Below are positions 10,621-20,503 of a DNA stretch of 64,000 bases, in pieces (positions within the stretch are counted from its first letter, which is position 1; every line of letters begins with the position of its first letter). A program made the translations under genes and the position numbers. This DNA is from Deltaproteobacteria bacterium (GTDB lineage: Bacteria; Desulfobacterota; Deferrisomatia; Deferrisomatales; JACRMM01), in NCBI GenBank assembly GCA_016214985.1, contig JACRMM010000030.1, positions 62,001-126,000 of the forward strand, given 5' to 3'. The notes beneath the pieces are model-generated. The model ran no database searches and was not told the DNA's origin. It saw only the letters and a list, made by a program, of their open reading frames with translations.

Positions 10621-10654
10621 AAAAAGGGCAGGCAGGGGTTTCCCCCTGCCTGCC
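10621..10654 (-). terminator. Rho-independent terminator of the 1207-aa lipoprotein gene
   Basis: 12-bp stem GGCAGGCAGGGG/CCCCTGCCTGCC (10627-10638/10643-10654), followed on the minus strand by C-UUUUU, 10 nt after the stop codon. Confidence 0.88.
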
Positions 10655-10663
10655 GAAGGTGGG

Positions 10664-13600
10664 TTAGAAGGGGTTGGTCGTCACGCTGGTCGGAATCGAC
10701 GCGTTGTAGACCTGGTCTGCGGTGGCGTCGAGCGCGTTGCCCTTAACGTCAGCCTGGCTCGCCGCCACGTTCACGTTGAGGGTGAGGTTGGTGTAGAGCG
10801 TGCTGGTCTCCGGGCCCGCAGCCGCCGTCTCGGCGGGGTTGGTCACGGTGATGACCAGACGCGCTTGCTGGTTGTTGAGAATGTTCACGCGGGAGACCAC
10901 CGGGACGACTTCGGTCGCCGTGGGCGCCGTGGCGCCGGTGGTGACGGTCAGGCTGTAGTTGGCCGCGTTCTCCAGGGCGGCCAGGTTCACGGGCTCGTTG
11001 AAGAACACGTCGAGCGTGAACTCCTGGGTGGCCACCTTGGTGAAGTCTCCGCCGGCCGGCGCCGGGAGGGACAGGCCGCCGAGGAAGCCGGTGCCGGCCG
11101 GGGACGCGAGCTTCGGCGCCACCGTGTCTGCGATCGAGACCACTTCGCTGTTCGCGAGCGTGGTGCCGGTGGGCCCGTACGCGAAGAGCTGGTAGGTGCG
11201 CGTGCGCGCCGTGCCCTGCGGGTCCGACGGCGTGGCCGCGGTCACGAAACCGCCCGTGAAGGCGCTGGCGTCCGTCGCGGCCGTGACGATGCCCGTGGAG
11301 GTGCACGCGACGCTGCTGGGGTCGGTGACCCCGGCGACTGCCCAACCGCCGCAGAGCTCATAATCCACGGCCCCGCTCACCGGCAGCCAGTCGAAGCGCG
11401 GGTTGCTGTCCGTTGCCGGAGCGGCGTTGTAGCCCCACTTCAGGGTGCTGTTGAGGAAGCTCAGGGTCACGGCGCCGGCGGACGGCTGGATCACGTGGTA
11501 GATGGCCTTGCTCGTGTCGAGGCCGTTGCCCGCGATGTCGGTGATGGTGTTGGCCAGGGTGAGGCTCCACTGGCCCGTGTAGGTCGCGCCGGTGGTGTTG
11601 GTGAGCGTGACCGTGACGGTGGCCTCACCGCGGTTCGAGCCATCCACCCCGTCGTAGGTGACGCCGGTGACGACCGGGGCCACGTCGGAGGCGGCGGCGG
11701 TGGCGTTCTTCGCCATGACGTAAGCGGCCAACGTTTCGACGGCCTCCTCGCGCATGGGCTCGTTGAACTGGAGCAGCAGGTGGTAGGTGGCCGTTTCGCC
11801 CGCCGCCGGGAGGACGAGATCGTCGACGCTCGAGAACGAGCCGTCCGCGTTCTGGATCTCGACGCCCACCGGCTGGTTGAGCTTCGGCGCCTTCAGGTCC
11901 TTCACGGTCTGGACGGTGCTGCGCGCGAGTTCCTTGCCGCTCAGCGAGTAGGCCGAGATCGTGCACTGCCAAAGCTTCTGGATTTCCTGGGTTCCGGTGT
12001 ACTCGACGAACGGGACGTCCTCAGAATCGTCGTTGGTGGAGATGCTGGCCGCGGTCGCCTCGAAGCGACCGTTCGACGAGAAGGAGCTGTCCTTGATCCA
12101 GTCATCGCCCCAGGCCTCGTAGATGTCGCAGGTCCAGCCGTAGGTCTTGGCGTTCGTGACGGCCAGCCAGTCGAAGTTCGCGCCGTCCGTGTTGAAGTCG
12201 ATCTGGTTCTGGTTCACGAAGGTCACGGCGAGCACCGGCGGCGCCGCCACGGGCAGGTCGTTCGTGTAGACCGACTTCGTCGGCTCGAACGTGTTGCCGG
12301 CGACGTCCATGATGTTGTCGCTGCTGAGGCTGATCGACCAGAAGCTCGAGTAGTGGTCGCGGTCGATCCCGGCGTCGGCCGGGTTCGTGAGCTTCAGGGT
12401 CAGGGTGACGTAGGGGCTGCCGGCCTGGTAGGCCGCGCCCACGAGCTCGGGGATGACGTCGGTGGCGGCGAGGGTGGTCGTGGCGGCCAGGGTGTAGTTG
12501 GCCACGTCCGCAGCGCCGGCCTTCTGGAGCGGCTCGCTGACGCCCAAGTTCACCGTGAACGTCTCCGAGTTCCCGTCAGACGGCATCTGGTCAGACACGG
12601 TCCCGTTCAGGGCGCCGTCCGCGGTCGTCAGCGAGGGGCTCTTGGTGTCGGCGATCGTGACCGGGTCGCTGGCGGGGCCCTCGAGGTGGTCGGAGCTCAC
12701 GCCCGTTACGTAGCAGGAGTACTGCCGCGCGATCTCGTTGTTCTCCACGAGGGGGAGGAGGTCGGTGTACCCGTTGTCGTTGATCGACAGGTTGATCTCC
12801 GAGGCGGTGATGTCCCAGTTGTCGTTGACCAGCACGGCCTGGTGGGTCACCGGCCCGTCCTCGAACATCTGCACGGCGGCGCAGTAGAGGTTGTAGGTCT
12901 TGGCGCCGGGCGTGACGGCCCAGTCGAGGGCCACGTCGCCGACCCAGTCGACGGCGGAGGTCACGACGGCCAGGGCCGCGGGCTGTGCCGGGGTGGGGGC
13001 GCCGTTGGTCGTGAAGGTCGTCTCGGTGATCGAGTTGTCATCAGAAACCCCGTTCCCGGCCAGGTCCGTAAACCGGGAGTCGTCGAGAGCGCTGTCGATG
13101 TCGACGTTGTAACTGCCGGAGGGGGCCAACGCGGCGATCGTCACGATCAGCTGCGTGCGGTCCGCGCTCCACGCCAGGGTGTGGGCCACGTTGCCGGCCT
13201 TGCTCGAGTACGTGACCGCCACGTCTTCGTAGATGGTGCCGACGCTGGAGGCGGTCAGGCCGTTCGTGTAGGCGTTGCCCAGGATCGGCTCGCTGAAGGT
13301 GAAGGTGACGATGTTGTTGCCAGCCCCGGCAGGATCCAGGTCCGAGCCGCTCTCCGGCGTCACACTCACGACGAAGGGATCCTGGTCGTCCAGCGGTGCC
13401 GCGAAGATCGGGTCGATGATGTTCACGAGGAAATCGTCCGAGCCCGTCTTCTGGCCCGACATGAAGAGGGTCTCGTTGTCGCCGAGAGTCGACACGTCGG
13501 CGTGGCCGTAGATGGTCTTGTCGGCGTTCCAGACGCGGATGCAGACGCTGCGCTGGGCCTCGACGTTGCTGAAGAGGAACCGGCCGTTGGCGTCGGTGGT

Positions 13601-14287
13601 CGCGGTGGCGATCACGTTCTCATCGGTGCCGGTCACGTTATTGTCCGAGCCGAAGGTGCCGGCCAGCTTGACCGTGTAACCGGCGCCCACGGGCTGCCCC
13701 GTCGACTTCATGACGACCAGGCCGTCGATGTGGGAGTCGAGCTTGCCGACCCGAAGGTCGTAGCCGTCGGCCAGGTAGTCGATCGGGGTGTCGTGGTTCG
13801 AGCCGGCGCCTCCACCGGGGTTCGACCCCTCGGTGTCGTTGAAGCTCGTGAACACGACCTCGAGATTCTTGATGGCGAAGTTAGGGTACACCACGGCCAC
13901 CACGGTGTTCGTGGGGGTCGAGGCCGCCTTGGCGTCCGCTACGCGCTTCGAGTTCACGGCGCGCAGGTCGACGGTGGCCTTGTAGCTGCCAGAAACGCCG
14001 CTGTACGAGTTGTCGTTCGTGTCGTCCGTTGTGGCCGGAACGTTCCGCAGCACGAACTGGCCGGTCTCCGTCGTCGTGGCCTTGGCCACGCCGATGTCGA
14101 CGACGGCGCCGGCGATGGGCTGCTGCGTCACGGTGTCGAGCAGCCGGCCCTGGATCGTCCCCTTCGGCTTGAACTCGTTGGGGTTGGGGTTGGTGACGTC
14201 GCCGTCGGTCTTGGCGCATCCGAACAGTGCCGCGGCCAGGTAGGCCGCTGCCATCGGATAGAGAACCCTCCTGAGCACTTTCTTCAT
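10664..14287 (-). CDS. Modular lipoprotein: CarboxypepD_reg-like N-terminus, then alternating SbsA-Ig-like and FN3-like modules
   Basis: 1207 aa; lipobox AAALFGCAKTD; GTIQGRLLDTVTQQPIAGAVVDIG; recurring F(S/N)EP(I/M/V)-type Ig motifs; about three FN3-like modules. Confidence 0.82.
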   Translation of the reverse strand: MKKVLRRVLYPMAAAYLAAALFGCAKTDGDVTNPNPNEFKPKGTIQGRLLDTVTQQPIAGAVVDIGVAKATTTETGQFVLRNVPATTDDTNDNSYSGVSGSYKATVDLRAVNSKRVADAKAASTPTNTVVAVVYPNFAIKNLEVVFTSFNDTEGSNPGGGAGSNHDTPIDYLADGYDLRVGKLDSHIDGLVVMKSTGQPVGAGYTVKLAGTFGSDNNVTGTDENVIATATTDANGRFLFSNVEAQRSVCIRVWNADKTIYGHADVSTLGDNETLFMSGQKTGSDDFLVNIIDPIFAAPLDDQDPFVVSVTPESGSDLDPAGAGNNIVTFTFSEPILGNAYTNGLTASSVGTIYEDVAVTYSSKAGNVAHTLAWSADRTQLIVTIAALAPSGSYNVDIDSALDDSRFTDLAGNGVSDDNSITETTFTTNGAPTPAQPAALAVVTSAVDWVGDVALDWAVTPGAKTYNLYCAAVQMFEDGPVTHQAVLVNDNWDITASEINLSINDNGYTDLLPLVENNEIARQYSCYVTGVSSDHLEGPASDPVTIADTKSPSLTTADGALNGTVSDQMPSDGNSETFTVNLGVSEPLQKAGAADVANYTLAATTTLAATDVIPELVGAAYQAGSPYVTLTLKLTNPADAGIDRDHYSSFWSISLSSDNIMDVAGNTFEPTKSVYTNDLPVAAPPVLAVTFVNQNQIDFNTDGANFDWLAVTNAKTYGWTCDIYEAWGDDWIKDSSFSSNGRFEATAASISTNDDSEDVPFVEYTGTQEIQKLWQCTISAYSLSGKELARSTVQTVKDLKAPKLNQPVGVEIQNADGSFSSVDDLVLPAAGETATYHLLLQFNEPMREEAVETLAAYVMAKNATAAASDVAPVVTGVTYDGVDGSNRGEATVTVTLTNTTGATYTGQWSLTLANTITDIAGNGLDTSKAIYHVIQPSAGAVTLSFLNSTLKWGYNAAPATDSNPRFDWLPVSGAVDYELCGGWAVAGVTDPSSVACTSTGIVTAATDASAFTGGFVTAATPSDPQGTARTRTYQLFAYGPTGTTLANSEVVSIADTVAPKLASPAGTGFLGGLSLPAPAGGDFTKVATQEFTLDVFFNEPVNLAALENAANYSLTVTTGATAPTATEVVPVVSRVNILNNQQARLVITVTNPAETAAAGPETSTLYTNLTLNVNVAASQADVKGNALDATADQVYNASIPTSVTTNPF

Positions 14288-14821
14288 GTCGGAATCCCTC
14301 CTCTACTACACATAGTGTTGCGTTTCCCCGGGTCTCCTCGTTGGTGCTGTCGTCATCCCTCTGGGCGGTGAACCTCCTTTCCTCTTTTCCATCGGCAGTC
14401 AACGCGGGTTGTGGCCAGCTGTGATCGTCTGAAACAACCCCGTGGTCGGGGAGTGCAAGGATTCCAGGTCTCCGGCCGCTCGGCAAGGGCGTTCGAAGAC
14501 CAGGAGGTGGCCGGCATCGGGTGTGCCGGCGTATCGTCGCGTCGCGCCCATAGCTTGAGCCGTCCGACGTCCCCGGCCGAGATCCGCTCCGGCGCGGAGG
14601 CTGGCCGGGGGCCCGGCCGACATGCAGAAGAAGCCATGGAGTGGGCAGCGTACCCCGAGACGGCGCGTTTGGCGAGGTGGGGACGCGTGAACACAGGAAA
14701 AAAGCGATTTGCCGCGGAAAATTCTTGACGGGGGGCGCGTTGTACGCGTTCGGGTGCGTCGGCCCGGCGACCGACAGCCGGAGCATAACCCTCTTGCCAG
14801 GGGCGTGGAGAGCGTGCCGAC

Positions 14822-14894
14822 GGCGTTTGCTGCCCGCGGTTCGGGCCGCCCCTCCCACTCACTCGGTGGGACGGTGGGCCCCCCGCAGAACGCC
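14822..14894 (-). other. Candidate structured leader RNA element (nested inverted repeats)
   Basis: Minus-strand reading: GGCGTT..(GGGCC..(TCCCAC-cgagtga-GTGGGA)..GGCCC)..AACGCC. Confidence 0.35.
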
Positions 14895-14979
14895 TGTGAG
14901 TGTCCTCCTGCGTGTGCACCGATCAGATCCCCCTCTCAGGACAGCGCAAGCCAGCATCCGAACCCAATTCTGGGGCGGT

Positions 14980-15009
14980 ATTATTGCGGGCGATGTGTCA
15001 GGGAGTCAA
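14980..15009 (-). promoter_or_regulatory. Sigma70-type promoter TTGACT-N18-AATAAT
   Basis: Minus strand; 5/6 matches at both -35 and -10; A8 tract about 20 bp upstream of -35. Confidence 0.5.
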
Positions 15010-15332
15010 GAGGCCGAGGGCCTATGTGGCCATTTTTTTTGATGATGAGGAGCAAGTTGTGTCGGATGGGGTGTAGGTCCTGGGACGGAGAGGGGAGGCG
15101 AGAACCCCAACACGACGAGAGACAAGTTCGGTCTTCTTCCCTTGTTGCCGTTTCGGGACCGAGGGATCTTCCCTTGGTGCGTTCCGGTGACCCAAGCTGT
15201 TGGTTTCAGGAACCTCGTGCCCGATCTTCATTGAGTGAGCGATCCGCTCTGAGAAAGGTTTTCCCCGTGACGTACGGCGTCTTTCTTCGGCGGGCGCTCT
15301 GCGCCCGGAAGGCGTGTTTCCGGCACAGGCGG

Positions 15333-16193
15333 TCAGCGGAGCTCGAGCGGCCTACCCCTGGCCTTTGGACTTCGACTCTCGCACGGAACCTCCGTCTGGC
15401 AAAGGCCACAACCGGCCTCGGAGACGCCGTAGGCTTCCGAGGTTTCGTCCGGGACCGTGCCGTACACGTGGTCCCGGCAAAGGGCCTTGTCGTGTCCCTC
15501 CTCCGAGAGGGCCCCGACCGGGCAGCGATCGATGCAAGCGCCGCAGGCGGCGCCCTGGAAGAAGAGGCAGTGGGCCCGCGGACTGTCGTAGGGCCGGGCC
15601 GTGGGCGGGAGCGCCCGGTCCGTCACGATGCTCCCGATCCGATGGGCGATGCCGCGGGGCGTGATGAGCCCATCGTTCAAGCCGAAGGTGCCGAGTCCGG
15701 CGGCGTAGGCCGCGTGGCGCTCGGACCACGTGGACGCCAGCCCAGCCGGCGGAGCGTCGACCGTCCTCCAGAGGGGGCTCAGCAGCGGGGCCACCGCCCG
15801 GTGGCCCGAGGCCTCGAGAAAGGCGACCAGGTGGCGGCGGAGCTCGGAATTGAAGCGCTCGCCGAAGGCCCGGGTGTGAGCCCAGCGCTTCGAGGGCAGT
15901 CGATCCTGGGCACGGTTCGAGAGCCGCGTCTCCTCGGGGATCGGAAGAATCCACACGACCACAGTGCCGTCGTGGAGGGTTCCGGGACCGAAGGCCCCCT
16001 CGAAGAGCTCCCTCGGGGTCAGGTGGAAGCTCCCGATGATCCGTTTGTACTCGACGAACAGAGGATCATCGGCCGAGGCAAATCCCACGAGCGGCTCGTC
16101 GAAGTAAGGGCCCGAACCGTCTTCGTGGCGGTTCGACGCACTTTCCCTCACGAACCGCTCGATCTCTCGCTGGATCGTGTCGGTAGCGCTCAT
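15333..16193 (-). CDS. Epoxyqueuosine reductase-like 4Fe-4S protein (QueG-related)
   Basis: MSATDTIQREIERFV start at 16193; CGACIDRCPVGAL and CGLCQTEVPC Cys clusters; YAAGLGTFGLNDGLI. Confidence 0.75.
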   Translation of the reverse strand: MSATDTIQREIERFVRESASNRHEDGSGPYFDEPLVGFASADDPLFVEYKRIIGSFHLTPRELFEGAFGPGTLHDGTVVVWILPIPEETRLSNRAQDRLPSKRWAHTRAFGERFNSELRRHLVAFLEASGHRAVAPLLSPLWRTVDAPPAGLASTWSERHAAYAAGLGTFGLNDGLITPRGIAHRIGSIVTDRALPPTARPYDSPRAHCLFFQGAACGACIDRCPVGALSEEGHDKALCRDHVYGTVPDETSEAYGVSEAGCGLCQTEVPCESRSPKARGRPLELR

Positions 16194-16346
16194 GATGGTC
16201 CTCCACAGAAGTGTCGTCGACAGGGCGCCAACGTGGGGTGCTGGGGCCGAGAAGTCAAGCGCGGTTGCGGTATCCTCCATCCCTCGCGTGACCCTTGCCA
16301 CGAGGGGAAGGGCCCGTGGAAGGTGTACACTGGAGGGCAACGACGT

Positions 16347-16369
16347 CCCCCTCCCGTCGAGGGAGGGGG
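16347..16369. other. Perfect 9-bp stem hairpin in the pncB leader
   Basis: ccccctccc-gtcga-gggaggggg. Confidence 0.6.
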
Positions 16370-16450
16370 AGAATCGCGTAGCGCGTATGTTCCGGAGGGG
16401 GAGAACGCGAGTGGGGGGCCGCGCCTGGAACCGGTGGAGGAACAACAATG

Positions 16451-16468
16451 GTCGGGGCTTGCCCCGAC
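16451..16468. other. Perfect 8-bp stem hairpin just upstream of the pncB RBS
   Basis: gtcggggc-tt-gccccgac; RBS-like ggaaggagg at 16471-16479. Confidence 0.6.
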
Positions 16469-16486
16469 GAGGAAGGAGGCAGCCCC

Positions 16487-18037
16487 GTGAGGGAGCGAGA
16501 TCGGTCACTGGCCGAGGGGATCCTCTACACGGATCAGTACCAGCTCACCATGGCCCAGCTCTACTATCGGATGGGCCTCTCCCGCACCCGAGCCCAGTTC
16601 GAGCACTTCTTCCGGCGCTGCCCGGACTACGGGGATCACCAGGCGGGCTACTGCGTCAACGCCGGCCTGGAGTGGGCGCTCGACTGGATGGCGGAGGCGC
16701 GCTTTCGACCCGAGGACCTCTCCCCGCTTCGCGGCCAGCGGGGGAGGACCGGGGCCCCGGTCTTTGCCGAGGACTTTCTCGACTGGCTGAGCCGGGAGGG
16801 CACCTTCGAGGGGCTCTCGATCGCGGCGATCCCGGAGGGACGGGTCGTGCACCCGAATGTGCCGCTCACGGTCGTCCAGGGCCCTCTTCCCATGGCCCAG
16901 CTCCTCGAGACGGCGCTGCTGAACCACCTGAACTACCAGACCCTCATCGCGACGAAGGCGGCGCGCATCCACGCGAGCGGCCGCGGCCGGCTCCTCTTGG
17001 AGTTCGGGCTGCGCCGGGCCCAGGAGCGCGGAGGGAGCGCAGGCGTTCGGGCCGCGCTGATCGGGGGCGCTGATTTCTCGTCGGCGGTGGGCATCTCCCA
17101 CGTGCTCGGGCTGGCGCCCAAGGGCACGCACGCTCACAGCATGGTCCAGGTCTTCATGGCCGTCGGCGAGGGCGAGCTCGGTGCCTTCCGCGCGTACGCC
17201 GAGGTCTACCCGGACGACTGCCTGCTCCTGGTCGACACCATCAACACCCTGGAGAGCGGCGTCCCCAACGCGATTCGGGTGTTCGAGGAGCTCCGGCGCA
17301 AAGGCCACGCTCCGGTCGGCATACGGCTCGACTCCGGCGACCTCGCGCACCTGGCCGTGCGTTCCGCGAAGATGCTCGACGAGGCGGGCTTCCCCGACAC
17401 CACGATCGTACTCTCCAACAACCTCGATGAGCTCGTCCTCTGGCAGATCCTGGCCCAGATCGAAGAGGAGGCGCCCCGCTACGGCGTCGACGCGGAGCGG
17501 CTCCTGGGCCGGCTCGCCTACGGGGTCGGCACCCGGCTCATCACGTCCCGCGGCCAGGCCGCCCTGGACGGGGTGTACAAGCTGGTGGCGGTCGAGCGCT
17601 CCGGGGAGTGGGTGCCGGCGATCAAGATCTCCGAGGCGGCGGAGAAGACGCTCAATCCGGGGCACAAGAGGGTGTGGCGGCTCTACGACCGGCGCGGCAA
17701 GGCGACGGCCGACGTGCTCGGCCTCGACGAGGAGGATCTCAGCCGCATGGCCGAGATCTCCCTGCACCACCCGGTCGACCACGGCCGCCACCGGGTCTTG
17801 TCGCGAGACGCCGTGGCCGAACGCGAATCCCTGCTCGAAGAGGTCATGAGGGACGGGACCCTCCTTCGTCCCCATCCCACCCTGGAGGAGATCCGCGACC
17901 GACGTCGGCGCGACCTGGAGCGCCTCGACCCAGGGGTGAAGCGCCTCGTCAACCCGCACGTCTACCACGTCTCGCTCACCGACGGTCTGTGGCGCCGGAA
18001 ACAGGAAATGATCGAGGCAACCATCAACCGAGTCTAA
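16487..18037 (+). CDS. pncB: Nicotinate phosphoribosyltransferase
   Basis: [43 protein letters not shown] start at 16487 preferred because of the RBS. Confidence 0.92.
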   Translation: MRERDRSLAEGILYTDQYQLTMAQLYYRMGLSRTRAQFEHFFRRCPDYGDHQAGYCVNAGLEWALDWMAEARFRPEDLSPLRGQRGRTGAPVFAEDFLDWLSREGTFEGLSIAAIPEGRVVHPNVPLTVVQGPLPMAQLLETALLNHLNYQTLIATKAARIHASGRGRLLLEFGLRRAQERGGSAGVRAALIGGADFSSAVGISHVLGLAPKGTHAHSMVQVFMAVGEGELGAFRAYAEVYPDDCLLLVDTINTLESGVPNAIRVFEELRRKGHAPVGIRLDSGDLAHLAVRSAKMLDEAGFPDTTIVLSNNLDELVLWQILAQIEEEAPRYGVDAERLLGRLAYGVGTRLITSRGQAALDGVYKLVAVERSGEWVPAIKISEAAEKTLNPGHKRVWRLYDRRGKATADVLGLDEEDLSRMAEISLHHPVDHGRHRVLSRDAVAERESLLEEVMRDGTLLRPHPTLEEIRDRRRRDLERLDPGVKRLVNPHVYHVSLTDGLWRRKQEMIEATINRV

Positions 18038-18123
18038 TGTTGTCGACGAGGTATGCCGATCCCGCAGAGGTGCACGGCCTCTCTCGGTACTCCGCCCGCC
18101 CGTGTCCATCGGGGAAGGGAACG

Positions 18124-18498
18124 ATGCATGTGCTCGTCGTGGATGACAGCTCGACGATTCGCCACGAGGTGGGCCGGGCCCTCACCGGGTTTTCCTGCGA
18201 CTTTGCCGAGAACGGCCTCGTAGCGCTTCGCCTGGCGCTGGCGCGCCGCTACGACCTGATCCTCACCGACTTGACGATGCCGCTGCTCGACGGGCTCAAG
18301 TTCATCGGACGGATCCGCTCCGGCGGCAAGAACCAGGAGACCCCCATCCTGATTCTGTCCTCCCGAAAAGACGAAGAGGCGGTCTTCGGGGCCCGCGATC
18401 TCGGCGTCCAGGGGTACATCCTGAAGCCGTTCGCGCCGGAAGACCTCCTGGGCCGGGTGCGCGCCGCGCTGTCCCGGTCGGGCGGCGCGGCCGAGTAG
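18124..18498 (+). CDS. CheY-like single-domain response regulator
   Basis: MHVLVVDDSSTIRHEV; DLILTDLTMPLLDG; ILSSRKDEE; YILKPFAPEDL. Confidence 0.92.
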   Translation: MHVLVVDDSSTIRHEVGRALTGFSCDFAENGLVALRLALARRYDLILTDLTMPLLDGLKFIGRIRSGGKNQETPILILSSRKDEEAVFGARDLGVQGYILKPFAPEDLLGRVRAALSRSGGAAE

Positions 18499-18897
18499 GG
18501 TTAACGCTGGCGTGAATCTTCCGTTTCCTGACAAGTCCTAACCGGCACAAGGTTGTCGCAAAGTGCAACCCCGCCCGGTCTCCCTGTCCCACATCAAGAC
18601 AAACACAGTTTGGACAAAGCACTGACCGCCGCGCTTGCGGCGGCGACGTTTCGCTTCTGCACCATGGCCGAGCCGGGCCCCAGGGGCCTCGATCACGCTG
18701 TCATCCGTGTGGCATGTCTTGTGCTTGGCTCCCCGGTCGTGGGCGGGGTCCAGAACGGTGTGTTCTCGGACCTTCGGTCATGAATTGTGAACGCGCGGTT
18801 TGCTCGCAGCGTGTTCCTCGTTTCGTCGAGGCACATTGCGGGGCGTGAAACTCGCGGAGGGAGTGGCGGAGGTCTCGCTCCCACGGCGATGATCGCG

Positions 18898-18927
18898 TTG
18901 ACACAAGATGAAACGTGGTGATACAAG
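18898..18927 (+). promoter_or_regulatory. Candidate sigma70 promoter TTGACA-N18-TACAAG upstream of the pan operon
   Basis: Consensus -35, 4/6 -10, about 300 nt before panC. Confidence 0.35.
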
Positions 18928-19234
18928 CGCGCTGCCGCTTGGATCCGGGCCACCGGACCGGGACGGGAACCGATTGCTCGAGGATGACTGCAGGGCCGTA
19001 GGCGACGGAGCTCGATCGTTGCCGTGCCCCTCGGTTTCGAGCGCCCCCGGTCTCTCCCGGCGGGCGCTCGTTTTCGTCGGGGACACGGAGGTGCCCGGGT
19101 CGAGGAGCGCAGGGAGGCGCGGGAACGACCAGAGCTCCCGGGTCTTCGCCACCCGAGGAGGGGAGGCTCGCGGCCACGGCTTCGTCGACGAGAAACCGGT
19201 GTGACGTGACCGGGGAGGGGACAGGGTACGGTCC

Positions 19235-20080
19235 ATGCAAGTGCACCCGACCATCGCAGGGACGAGGGCCGCGTCGCGGACTGCCAGAGCGCGCGGAGCG
19301 CGCGTGGGCCTCGTCCCGACCATGGGCTACCTGCATCGGGGTCATCTCGAGCTCATCCGCCAGGCCCGTGAACGGGCCCAGTGGGTTGCGGTGTCGCTCT
19401 TCGTGAACCCGACGCAGTTCGGGCCGACCGAGGACCTCGAACGGTATCCGAGGGCCTTCGAGCGAGACGTTGCCCTGTGCGAGGGAGAGGGGGTCGATGT
19501 CCTGTTCGCGCCGTCGCCGGCGGAAATGTACACGCCGGGTGCGCAGACGTTCGTGACCGTCGAGGAGCTCTCGAAGCCGTTGTGCGGGGCCGCGAGGCCG
19601 GGGCACTTCCGGGGTGTGGCCACGGTGGTGGCGAAGCTCTTTCATATCGTGGAGCCGGACGTGGCGGTCTTCGGTGAGAAGGACTACCAGCAGCTCCAGG
19701 TGATTCGCCGCATGGTGCGCGATCTCGACATGCCGGTCGAGGTGGTGGGCGTGCCGACGGTGCGCGATGCCGACGGCCTGGCTCTCTCGAGCCGCAACCA
19801 GTATCTGTCGCGGGAAGAGAGGGACCGGGCCCTTTGCCTGTCGCGAGCGTTGGCGTCGGCCCGGGACTTGGTTGCGGCGGGAGAGACCGACGCCGAGCGC
19901 GTGCTCGAGCGGGTGGCCGTGATTCTCTCGGAGGGGACCGCAGAGTTGGACTATGCGGAGATTCGAGACGCGGAAACCCTGGCCGCGGTCCAACGCATCG
20001 AACGGCCCGTAGTTCTCGCGCTCGCGGCCCGAATCGGCGCCACGAGGCTCATCGACAACACGATGTTGACCCCGGCGTGA
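19235..20080 (+). CDS. panC: Pantothenate synthetase
   Basis: VGLVPTMGYLHRGHLELI; FVNPTQFGPTEDLERYPR; FGEKDYQQLQVIRRMVRDL. Confidence 0.97.
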   Translation: MQVHPTIAGTRAASRTARARGARVGLVPTMGYLHRGHLELIRQARERAQWVAVSLFVNPTQFGPTEDLERYPRAFERDVALCEGEGVDVLFAPSPAEMYTPGAQTFVTVEELSKPLCGAARPGHFRGVATVVAKLFHIVEPDVAVFGEKDYQQLQVIRRMVRDLDMPVEVVGVPTVRDADGLALSSRNQYLSREERDRALCLSRALASARDLVAAGETDAERVLERVAVILSEGTAELDYAEIRDAETLAAVQRIERPVVLALAARIGATRLIDNTMLTPA

Positions 20081-20140
20081 CGCCGGGAAAACCAGCGCTG
20101 GACCCGGAAGGGCCGGCAGCTCAACGGAGGTAGAACGACC

Positions 20141-20503
20141 ATGACACGGAGCATGCTGAAGGGGAAGATTCACCGGGCCACGGTGACCGGGGCCGACCTG
20201 CACTACGAGGGAAGCATCACCATCGACCAGTCGCTCATGGACGCCGCGGACATCCTCCCCTACGAAGAAGTGCGCATCTACAACGTCAACAATGGGGAGC
20301 GGTTCGAGACGTACGCGATTCCCGGCCCGCGGGACTCGGGCGTGATCTGCATCAACGGTGCGGCGGCCCACAAGGCATCGCGCGACGACATCGTGATCAT
20401 CGCGTGCTTCGGCCTCGCGGACGCCGCCGAGCTCCGCCACTGGCAGCCGAGCCTCGTGTACGTCGACGCCGCCAATCGGATCGCCCACCGAAAGGCCGCG
20501 TGA
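20141..20503 (+). CDS. panD: Aspartate 1-decarboxylase
   Basis: [44 protein letters not shown]. Confidence 0.98.
   Translation: MTRSMLKGKIHRATVTGADLHYEGSITIDQSLMDAADILPYEEVRIYNVNNGERFETYAIPGPRDSGVICINGAAAHKASRDDIVIIACFGLADAAELRHWQPSLVYVDAANRIAHRKAA

Noticed and set aside
13881-14919. Minus ORFs of 325 aa and 188 aa in the lipoprotein leader
   Set aside because: Basic, low-complexity translations without recognisable motifs; the 325-aa ORF overlaps the lipoprotein coding region in another frame.
18499-19234. Possible tRNA or known riboswitch in the pre-panC gap
   Set aside because: No cloverleaf or T-loop GGTTCRANYCC pattern and no riboswitch core recognised by eye; kept only as an unexplained leader.
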